From an uncultured Saprospiraceae bacterium (GTDB lineage: Bacteria; Bacteroidota; Bacteroidia; Chitinophagales; Saprospiraceae), in contig CALFUK010000163.1 in assembly GCA_937929945.1 (NCBI GenBank), positions 1 to 64,000 on the forward strand: 64,000 bases of DNA, in the 5' to 3' direction. A program made the position numbers and the translations under genes. Of this stretch, positions 57,008 through 64,000 are shown one piece after another. Each line of letters begins with the position of its first letter. The first letter of the stretch is position 1. The notes under the pieces were generated by a model that worked only from the letters and a program-made list of their open reading frames with translations, was not told the DNA's origin and ran no database searches.

Positions 57008-58121
57008 GACCTAATATTTGATTCACAATACGATCATAACTTTGAAAAAACCGATCTTCCGAAAAATGTGTCTCTGCGTATGACCTTGCATGGTGACTGA
57101 TCCTATTAATTTGCTCATCACTCAGCTCGTAAAATTTCACTATTTTATCAGCTAAGTCCCGAGGTGATTGGTGATCAAATAAAAATCCATTCTTTTCTTC
57201 GTCTAAGAGGATGGGATGATCCAAGACATCGCTCGCTATCACGGGAAGGCCTGATGACAAAGCCTCACAGATCACATTGGGCAGTCCCTCTCTGAATGAA
57301 GGATGCACCAGTGCATCATGATCCAAGTATTCAGATCTGATATCTCGCTTGGGCTCCTTCCAAGTCCAGTGACTTGCTAAATCGTTTACCTTTATGGCCA
57401 CTTCCATTTTTTCAATATATGCTTTCCTCTCTGGTATTGCATATACCTTACTTCCAATCCAGGTCACAGACATATTGAGCTTAGCTCTCCGTTTTAACTC
57501 TATCATCGCTTCTACCACACACATGCCATTCTTATACGGACTGACACTAGCCACACACAGCAATTTTTGCATCTTGCTTTTTGCCGAAGTAGGAGCAGTA
57601 TAATATTCTAAATCAACCATATTGTAAATGGTAGACATAGAGACTTCACTATTGATTCTCTTTCTGATGATCCTCTCTCTTTCGTGATGTGAGTTACTCG
57701 TGGCATGACTCGACTTATAATGCGTATACCGCTTCATCCAATACGTTAGAGAGAACTGCTTTTCAAAACTGATAAATCTTTCAGAAACTAATAACGGCAC
57801 CTTCAACCCATATCGTCTCAAAGCTATGCTGACGTAAAAGCTCGGCGTCTGTAAGAATGAAATAACCATATCATGTGCACCTTGTTTTAGTAAGCCTCCA
57901 ATAGCAGCCACCACCTCCATACCTACCTTAGTCCTTTTCTCTGAATGGGTAATTGGGATATGATGCGTCTCTAATCTCGGCTTAAAAAAATCAGATTGAT
58001 GATAAGTGAATACCTCGACCTCATCACCATTTTTCTTGAATAGCGTGGCAAGCAGCGTAAGCTGATTCTGTGCTCCTCCCGAGCCGAGACTATCAATGAC
58101 AAAAAGTATTTTTCTAGACAA
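57000..58121 (-). CDS. Family 4 glycosyltransferase
   Basis: The 373-residue protein has the GT4 N-terminus FVIDSLGSGGAQNQLTLLA and a C-terminal donor domain with HPSFREGLPNVICEALSSGLP, whose E-x7-E glutamates are visible (FREGLPNVICEA). It transfers one sugar to the lipid-linked repeat unit. The donor is unknown. It overlaps the epimerase gene by 8 bp and the acetyltransferase gene by 8 bp. Confidence 0.93.
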   Translation of the reverse strand: MSRKILFVIDSLGSGGAQNQLTLLATLFKKNGDEVEVFTYHQSDFFKPRLETHHIPITHSEKRTKVGMEVVAAIGGLLKQGAHDMVISFLQTPSFYVSIALRRYGLKVPLLVSERFISFEKQFSLTYWMKRYTHYKSSHATSNSHHERERIIRKRINSEVSMSTIYNMVDLEYYTAPTSAKSKMQKLLCVASVSPYKNGMCVVEAMIELKRRAKLNMSVTWIGSKVYAIPERKAYIEKMEVAIKVNDLASHWTWKEPKRDIRSEYLDHDALVHPSFREGLPNVICEALSSGLPVIASDVLDHPILLDEEKNGFLFDHQSPRDLADKIVKFYELSDEQINRISHHARSYAETHFSEDRFFQSYDRIVNQILGHA

Positions 58122-59079
58122 GTCCTTGTTTCATCATTTCCAGATACCATAATTTGAACTGGAGAATACCATATTCTATCTTGGTATTTGGCTCATATCC
58201 TAATAACTTTCTCGCTTTAGTGATATCTGCATTAGTGATTTTTACATCTCCTGGTTGCTGTCCCTGTCGGTCAATGATAGGCTCCTTTCCTACCACCTCT
58301 TCAATTACCGATATAAGCTGGCTCAGCTGAACAGTCCTCTGATTTCCCAGATTAAATACCTCATACAAACTGGCTGAATACTTCAGTGCAGCCACTATCC
58401 CTGATATGATATCATCTACATAAGTGTAATCTCTGGCAGTCGATCCATCTCCATAGACAGGTATGACCTCTCCCTTAATCATTTTGGCTACAAACTTATG
58501 TATCGCTAAGTCAGGTCGCTGTCGAGGACCATATACAGTGAAGAACCTCAAGGCGAGAAACTGTATTCCAAATAACTCCGCATAGACATGACCTAATAGT
58601 TCGCCAGACACTTTAGAGCTGGCATAAGGGCTGATTGGCTGTAGTACATGATCAGACTCCTGCCAAGGACAGTTAGGATTAATCCCATAGACACTACTGG
58701 ATGATCCATAGATAAACTTCTGAATGCCACAGTGTCTTGCTATTTCCAACATATTCTGTGTGCCACCCACATTGACATTTTGATATCCGATGGGATCAAT
58801 GATAGATGGACGCACCCCAGCCTTAGCGGCTAAATGGATAATGCCATCTATTCCTCCATCCTTAGCCACCTTCAATACATCCTGATAGTTCTCTATATCG
58901 CATTCGTATAAAGTGAATGACTGATGGCTTTTCGCAGCGCTCAGATTATTTTCTTTGATGGCTTTGGCATAGAAGCCATCGAAACTATCAATCCCGATAA
59001 CGCTGTGTCCATTTGACAACAATCGTTCTGCCAGATGACTGCCGATAAATCCGGCAACTCCTGTGATGAGATAATTCAC
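58114..59079 (-). CDS. NAD-dependent sugar-nucleotide epimerase (UDP-glucose/UDP-glucuronate 4-epimerase type)
   Basis: The 321-residue extended SDR has the NAD motif GVAGFIGSHLAERL at the N-terminus, the active-site Y-x-x-x-K in SPYASSKVSGE, and the GPRQRPDLAIHKF segment found in UDP-glucuronate and UDP-glucose 4-epimerases. It would supply a galactose- or galacturonate-type donor. The substrate cannot be fixed from sequence alone. It overlaps the Wzy gene by 4 bp. Confidence 0.9.
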   Translation of the reverse strand: MNYLITGVAGFIGSHLAERLLSNGHSVIGIDSFDGFYAKAIKENNLSAAKSHQSFTLYECDIENYQDVLKVAKDGGIDGIIHLAAKAGVRPSIIDPIGYQNVNVGGTQNMLEIARHCGIQKFIYGSSSSVYGINPNCPWQESDHVLQPISPYASSKVSGELLGHVYAELFGIQFLALRFFTVYGPRQRPDLAIHKFVAKMIKGEVIPVYGDGSTARDYTYVDDIISGIVAALKYSASLYEVFNLGNQRTVQLSQLISVIEEVVGKEPIIDRQGQQPGDVKITNADITKARKLLGYEPNTKIEYGILQFKLWYLEMMKQGLV

Positions 59080-60377
59080 TCTTTATATTTTCTTTGATAA
59101 AAGGCCAGGTAACCCAAAATAACGCCAAATAAACAGTTGCTGATCCTGTCATCCAGAGCTGTATGTGCCGTGCCAGCTACCCTAATGATATAGATGAATA
59201 TGATGCACATACATAGTACATACATAGAAGTATCACCTATTCTAAAAGACTTGATCGTCATGGATAAAATCAGTGCTACATACATGATAAATGGTACTAT
59301 TCCAGATTCGCCCAAAATGAGTAAAAAGGTATTATGGACTCCAATGTGCTTTCCGTTCACAGGTATATCATAATGATGAAATGAGGTCAGTCCATTGCCC
59401 AAAAATGGATGCTCACTGATCAGATTGAAACCGATGGAAAATAGTGTGGATCTTTCCGAAGTCGTAGCTTCCGTAAATTCTCCTGATAAAAAGGCTAAGG
59501 TGCGCTGAAGTCTGAGCACCTGCCCCCAATTAAGCTGATCCATGATTTCTGAAAATCGTAACATGATAGTTAAAACAGCGAAAACACTGATGGCAAAAAA
59601 ACCAATACAAAGCCTTCTCTGGCTGCGTGTGATATAGCGAAAGCGAATCATAAGTAATCCAAAGAAAAGTAATAACACCAATGGAAAAGTAATCAGTCCC
59701 GCCTTAGAAAAAGTCAGAAATACAGCGTAGAATAATACAGGAATCAGCAGAAAATAACCAATCCTACGGTAGTTCTCAGCCTTAATCATAAAAGCTAAGA
59801 CAAATGCAAAAGTATATAGCACGAGTGCAGATGCCATATTAGGGTTAGCAAAGAGTCCACTAGCTCTATCTTCATCTACAGCAAACTGAAACATGCCCAT
59901 AGATGAAATGAGTATGAGTCCCACACCGACGCACATGAAAAAGAAAATTCTTTTAATCAGAGAATCGTACTCTCCATTATACAGTGCCCAAGTGGTCAAT
60001 TTATAAAATGTCAAAATGATGATCACAGATGATAAATAGCCCCTGACTGTCAGCAAATAATTATTGCCTGCATAGATATCCTCTGCGTATAGAATGTACG
60101 AAATAGAAGATATATATAAATACAAGATGTAGAAGGCTGTAAATAGCCACAGGAGCAGGCTTTCTTTCTCATACTGCCGATTAAATAATGCCGCCGTAAT
60201 GAAAGCACACAACATTAGTATCACTGGTGATAGTGGCGCGACGATTCCAAAGTAGAAATTAAATACACCATTTAAATTGCCAAAAATGATCAACACTAAT
60301 AGAAAAGACGCAAAATTAAGATAGTTGAACCTTTGCAAAACGAATAATCTTCCAATACCTGTGAACAGACTATGCAC
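59076..60377 (-). CDS. Wzy-type O-antigen/exopolysaccharide polymerase or ligase
   Basis: The 433-residue protein has about 11-12 membrane helices and a long periplasmic loop with RSTLFSIGFNLISEHPFLGNG, the Wzy_C/WaaL signature region. It would polymerise lipid-linked repeat units in the periplasm, or ligate them to a carrier. In this operon, following Wzx, the polymerase role is more likely. It overlaps the flippase gene by 8 bp. Confidence 0.9.
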   Translation of the reverse strand: MHSLFTGIGRLFVLQRFNYLNFASFLLVLIIFGNLNGVFNFYFGIVAPLSPVILMLCAFITAALFNRQYEKESLLLWLFTAFYILYLYISSISYILYAEDIYAGNNYLLTVRGYLSSVIIILTFYKLTTWALYNGEYDSLIKRIFFFMCVGVGLILISSMGMFQFAVDEDRASGLFANPNMASALVLYTFAFVLAFMIKAENYRRIGYFLLIPVLFYAVFLTFSKAGLITFPLVLLLFFGLLMIRFRYITRSQRRLCIGFFAISVFAVLTIMLRFSEIMDQLNWGQVLRLQRTLAFLSGEFTEATTSERSTLFSIGFNLISEHPFLGNGLTSFHHYDIPVNGKHIGVHNTFLLILGESGIVPFIMYVALILSMTIKSFRIGDTSMYVLCMCIIFIYIIRVAGTAHTALDDRISNCLFGVILGYLAFYQRKYKE

Positions 60378-61776
60378 GTGGTTTAGACTTTAAGATGTAT
60401 TGTCTGGTCAGATTCCAATGAAATGTCAAACCATCTAATTTTAATGCATAACTGATCAGCAAATAGATAGCACTACATGATAAGAAACTGACAAGCAAGT
60501 AAATAAATGAGCTATCAAAATGTAGGACTTTATTCATCCCATAGCTGACTGATGATATCACCACCAAGCCTATAAAGAAGTAGGGGCTGATGATGCTGAG
60601 GTACTCTTTCGATGAATAGGAAAGCCTGCTGTCACAATAATAAAAATATATGGTGGCCTCAACTGCTCGAATCACGATAAGTGAAATGATCATCCAATAA
60701 AGATTAATATCCGCTAATAAGATAATCACAAATATCTTAATGATATTGACGATGACGTCAATACGAAATACCTCTTTGGACTTACCCTTAGCTAATAATA
60801 AATAATTAGTCGGAACCCTGATCAAATAAAAAATAGCCATGATACTGAACAGGCTAAAATACGGAGCAGAATCAACCCACTGTGCCCCATATACGAATTC
60901 GATCAAAGGGCTGGCATTATAAATAAGAAATATTAGAAAGGGAATGAACACAAATGAAATACTCGAATATATACGCCTCATCAAACGCTGCATCTCCACC
61001 TGGCTATCTTGTAGAGAGGACATGGAGGTGAATAAAGGTTTCATAATAAAATTAGAGGGTAGACGCTGGCTCAGTTCGCTTAGATTTTTACCCTTGTCAT
61101 AGAGCCCCAAAAGGGTCGTATCAAAATATTTGGCGATCAATAACGAGTCCAGACGCTGAGATATGTGATAAATAAAATTAGAACTGAAGATATACTTACT
61201 GTATTCTATCAGTCCCGATAGACTTCTGAAGCTAAATGTCAATTTAGGTATCCAGCCCACCGCTGTGCAGATCATACACATCTGGATGGCGGCAATGATG
61301 ATATTCTGATATACCAGACTCATTAAACCTATTCCTCTGAGTGCTAACATGACCGCGACCGTACCAGCTACCAGCTTCGCAGTAATAAGAAAGAAATTTA
61401 ATTTTTTAAAATCCAGATTCTTCTTGAGCTTTATCTTTTGGATGTGCATCAGCCCATCCAGGACGTACATAGCTGAAAAATACTTAGCGACTAAAGTCAA
61501 TTGTACTTGATCATAAAAGTGGGCTATCGATGAGGCGCTGACATACAGTAAGGCTGCAAAGAATAGACTAAGTCCAAAAATAATAAAGAAAGCAGCTGAG
61601 TAAGCCTCATCATTCACTTCTTGCCTCTGTATGATGGCGGTATCAAGACCAAAGCGAATGATCTCCTGTGAAAGAATGTAGAGTACCATGACGATGGCCA
61701 CTGTACCAAAATCTGACGGCGTCAGAAGCCTTGCTAAAACGACAGAAAAACTTAAGGTGATGACGATATCTGCCAA
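60370..61776 (-). CDS. Wzx-type polysaccharide flippase (WzxC-like)
   Basis: The product is a polytopic (about 12-14 helices) MATE/PST-type exporter with the conserved VVLARLLTPSDFGTVAIV segment near the start. It flips lipid-linked repeat units across the inner membrane. The only canonical in-frame start is TTG at 61776. The frame is open upstream to a stop at 61849-61851, however, and the untranslated part reads RDKSVIAVLWNSAGG, which matches the start of the first helix in relatives. No ATG, GTG or TTG lies in that stretch, only CTG (61831-61833), ATC and others. The true start is therefore uncertain. Confidence 0.88.
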   Translation of the reverse strand: MADIVITLSFSVVLARLLTPSDFGTVAIVMVLYILSQEIIRFGLDTAIIQRQEVNDEAYSAAFFIIFGLSLFFAALLYVSASSIAHFYDQVQLTLVAKYFSAMYVLDGLMHIQKIKLKKNLDFKKLNFFLITAKLVAGTVAVMLALRGIGLMSLVYQNIIIAAIQMCMICTAVGWIPKLTFSFRSLSGLIEYSKYIFSSNFIYHISQRLDSLLIAKYFDTTLLGLYDKGKNLSELSQRLPSNFIMKPLFTSMSSLQDSQVEMQRLMRRIYSSISFVFIPFLIFLIYNASPLIEFVYGAQWVDSAPYFSLFSIMAIFYLIRVPTNYLLLAKGKSKEVFRIDVIVNIIKIFVIILLADINLYWMIISLIVIRAVEATIYFYYCDSRLSYSSKEYLSIISPYFFIGLVVISSVSYGMNKVLHFDSSFIYLLVSFLSCSAIYLLISYALKLDGLTFHWNLTRQYILKSKPRA

Positions 61777-61854
61777 TCCACCAGCACTATTCCATAAAAC
61801 AGCGATGACAGACTTATCTCGTAGAGAGCTCAGAAAATGTGTGCGTAATTAGCT

Positions 61855-63126
61855 TTAGATGACCATACCAGCTGCGACAGTGCTATTCGTGCCTTCGTCG
61901 ATCAGAATGATACTACCCGTGATTCTATTTTTGCGATACGCATCAGTGAATAAAGGCTTCGTTGTCCTGAGGACTACTCTTGCCATATCATTCATATTGA
62001 TGGTCATATCTTCCAGTTCTCGGTGCAGCGTATTGATATCCAGTTTGTATCTGATTTCCTTGACCACACATCTCACATCTTGGGAGGTATGCTTTAGCGC
62101 GTACTTACCATTCGCTTGTAGTGGTTTGTTATTATCAAACCAACACAGCATCACTTCGATGTCTTGGCCGATGTCCGGCTTGTTATTAGGTCTGACGATC
62201 ATATCGCCCCTGCTCAAATCAAGCTTATCCTCTACCAATACAGTGACAGACTCTGGCGGGTGAGCCTCGTTCTGCTCCCCGTCAGGCCCCATGATCTTGG
62301 TGATCTTGGTGGTAAAACCTGTCGGAAGCAATAAGACTTCATCCCCTTTCTTTAGGACTCCTCCAGCTACTCTTCCTGCATATCCTCTGTAGTCGTGATG
62401 TTCATCCGTATTAGGTCTGATCACGAATTGTACAGGGAATCTCACATCAATGAAGTTATGATCACTCGATATATGCACATTCTCAAGAAAATACATTAGC
62501 GTAGGTCCTTCATACCATGATGTCTTGTCTGATCGATTGACTACATTATCACCTATCAACGCAGAGATTGGAATGAAGTGAATGTCTTTCACATCCAGCT
62601 TAGTGGCAAATTTTTCAAATTGATCTTGAATCTCATCATAGCGGGTCTGATCATAATCGACCAGATCCATTTTATTAATACATACCACAACGTGAGGTAT
62701 CTGAAGCAGACTGGCAATGATAGCGTGTCTTCTGGTTTGTTCTACCACACCATTACGGGCGTCAATCAGAATCAAGGCTACATTAGCCGTAGAGGCTCCC
62801 GTCACCATGTTTCTGGTGTACTGGATGTGGCCAGGTGTGTCAGCTATGATAAATTTACGCTTGGGCGTGGAGAAATAACGGTAGGCTACATCAATGGTAA
62901 TCCCTTGCTCCCTCTCTGCCTTAAGGCCATCTGTGAGTAAGGCCAAATTGACCCCCTCCTCTCCTCTTCTTTCGGTCGTCTCCTTTAGCTGATCGTATTG
63001 ATCTTGGAAGATTGACTTACTATCATATAGCATGCGACCGATTAGAGTTGACTTACCATCATCTACTGATCCTGCTGTAGTGAACCTTAATAGTTCTGAT
63101 TCCTCGTATTTATATACTTCACTCAT
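61855..63126 (-). CDS. cysN: Sulfate adenylyltransferase GTPase subunit
   Basis: The 423-residue protein has EF-Tu-type GTPase motifs: G1 GSVDDGKS (19-26), DTPGH and NKMD. The beta-barrel domains follow, and there is no APS kinase extension. With CysD it makes APS from sulfate and ATP using GTP energy. It lies 23 bp after cysD and about 78 bp before the flippase gene on the same strand, so it may be expressed with the polysaccharide operon and could supply activated sulfate for polymer sulfation. Assimilation is the other role. Confidence 0.95.
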   Translation of the reverse strand: MSEVYKYEESELLRFTTAGSVDDGKSTLIGRMLYDSKSIFQDQYDQLKETTERRGEEGVNLALLTDGLKAEREQGITIDVAYRYFSTPKRKFIIADTPGHIQYTRNMVTGASTANVALILIDARNGVVEQTRRHAIIASLLQIPHVVVCINKMDLVDYDQTRYDEIQDQFEKFATKLDVKDIHFIPISALIGDNVVNRSDKTSWYEGPTLMYFLENVHISSDHNFIDVRFPVQFVIRPNTDEHHDYRGYAGRVAGGVLKKGDEVLLLPTGFTTKITKIMGPDGEQNEAHPPESVTVLVEDKLDLSRGDMIVRPNNKPDIGQDIEVMLCWFDNNKPLQANGKYALKHTSQDVRCVVKEIRYKLDINTLHRELEDMTINMNDMARVVLRTTKPLFTDAYRKNRITGSIILIDEGTNSTVAAGMVI

Positions 63127-63149
63127 GGTTTTTCTTTTTTAAGTAGATC

Positions 63150-64000
63150 TTAGAAATAGCCTTCTTTCTTACGGTCCTCCATACTAGTCTCACTACGTTT
63201 GTCATCAGTCCTACCTCCTCTTTCGGTCATTCTGGTAGTCGCTATCTCCTGTATGATATCTTCTACCGTAGCAGCGTCAGACTCCCAGACCCCTGTGCAG
63301 GTCATATCACCGATGGTTCGGCATCTGACTTGAGCTTTAAAGACTTCCTCTTCTGGCTTCTTATCTAAATATTCAGAATCAGCCAATAATGTCCCATCTC
63401 GTTTGATGACATCCCTCTCATGGGAGAGGTATAGATTAGGCAGTGGGACATTCTCCATAGCGAGATATTGCCACACATCCAGCTCTGTCCAATTAGATAT
63501 AGGGAAGACTCTGAAGTGCTCTCCAAAGTTCTTTCGCCCGTTAAACAGGTTCCATAGCTCTGGTCTTTGGTTTTTAGGATCCCACTGACCAAACTCATCT
63601 CTGTGCGAGAAGAATCTTTCTTTGGCTCTGGCTTTTTCTTCGTCTCTTCGACCACCACCCATGGCAGCGTCATACTTACCTTTCTCTAATTCGTCGAGTA
63701 AAGTATAGATTTGGAGGCCATTTCGACTGGAATTGAAGCCTTGCTCTTCGACGACATGCCCATTATCAATAGCATCCTGGACATAGCCTACATTAAGCTT
63801 GAGACCATACTTTTCGACCAATAAATCCCTAAATTTTAAAGTCTCAGGGAAGTTATGTCCTGTATCAACGTGGAGAAGTGGGAATGGCACTCTCGCAGGA
63901 GCAAATGCCTTTACAGCAAGATATACCATCAAAATACTGTCTTTACCTCCAGAGAAAAGAATGACGGGCTTCTCAAACTGAGCCGCCACTTCTCTGAGTA
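63150..64000 (-). CDS. cysD: Sulfate adenylyltransferase small subunit, N-terminus beyond the window
   Basis: The frame shows LREVAAQFEKPVILFSGGKDS at the window edge; the PP-loop SGGKDS binds ATP, and the remaining length and C-terminal TERGGRTDD segment match CysD. The window cuts the first 20-25 residues (LREVAAQ continues upstream), so an internal GTG near 63989 is not the true start. It catalyses the adenylyl transfer to sulfate with CysN. Confidence 0.95.
   Translation of the reverse strand, partial: LREVAAQFEKPVILFSGGKDSILMVYLAVKAFAPARVPFPLLHVDTGHNFPETLKFRDLLVEKYGLKLNVGYVQDAIDNGHVVEEQGFNSSRNGLQIYTLLDELEKGKYDAAMGGGRRDEEKARAKERFFSHRDEFGQWDPKNQRPELWNLFNGRKNFGEHFRVFPISNWTELDVWQYLAMENVPLPNLYLSHERDVIKRDGTLLADSEYLDKKPEEEVFKAQVRCRTIGDMTCTGVWESDAATVEDIIQEIATTRMTERGGRTDDKRSETSMEDRKKEGYF

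Noticed and set aside
61859-62263. Plus-strand frame opposite cysN
   Set aside because: It is antisense to conserved beta-barrel domains of CysN.

Overview
The window looks like chromosome of a marine-type Bacteroidota, most likely a Saprospiria/Cytophagia relative; the lineage is inferred from gene content only. Pointers are TonB receptors with carboxypeptidase-regulatory N-termini, TAnnTTTG-type promoter elements, a Planctomycete-cytochrome/DUF1501 pair, a BNR-repeat secreted protein with a coathanger-like C-terminus, a DksA-LspA pair of Bacteroidetes type, and frequent GTG/TTG starts with short gene overlaps. I see no rRNA, tRNA, CRISPR, prophage or intact insertion sequence.

Layout. 0-5.3 kb: an autoregulated-looking XRE-S24 repressor, then a cytochrome-like/DUF1501 pair. 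5.4-9.6 kb: two secreted surface proteins in a translationally coupled pair. 9.6-10.1 kb: a decayed patch. 10.1-15.9 kb: a vWA lipoprotein, a Fic protein with its own HTH, and an ECF sigma factor coupled to a membrane protein that joins two carboxypeptidase-regulatory domains to a TonB C-terminus. 16.0-29.4 kb: a minus-strand catabolic block (AraC regulator, TonB receptor, sulfatase, aldehyde dehydrogenase, Tm-1-like protein, amino-acid/amine permease, amine oxidase, HAD hydrolase, class III aminotransferase). 29.7-34.3 kb: a MacA/MacB-type export system with two separate permeases. 34.5-38.7 kb: housekeeping genes (MscS, TPMT-like methyltransferase, TrhO, DksA-like, LspA). 38.8-43.7 kb: a second aldehyde dehydrogenase followed by a ThDP-dependent enzyme and a phosphoesterase/P-loop fusion. 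44.1-45.6 kb: a methyltransferase-like protein. 45.6-61.8 kb: a dense minus-strand exopolysaccharide operon (Wzx, Wzy, epimerase, glycosyltransferases, acetyltransferase, beta-helix protein, oxidoreductase fusion, heparinase-like protein, WecB, ManC), preceded by cysN and the start-truncated cysD at the window end.

How the parts may work together. In the catabolic block the receptor and the lipoprotein sulfatase would capture and desulfate a substrate, the permease would import an amine or amino acid, amine oxidase and transaminase would deaminate it, and the dehydrogenase would oxidise the aldehyde. The substrate is unknown. The exopolysaccharide operon, led by ATP sulfurylase genes, could make a sulfated, ManNAc- or mannose-containing polymer; this is inference and no sulfotransferase is visible.

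The most unusual signal is a family of roughly 94-bp non-coding tandem repeats. They lie directly downstream of both aldehyde dehydrogenase genes, 20 kb apart, and end at the start codon of the next gene. The repeat unit touching the downstream start codon is nearly identical between the two loci (2 differences in 68 nt) although the downstream genes are unrelated.
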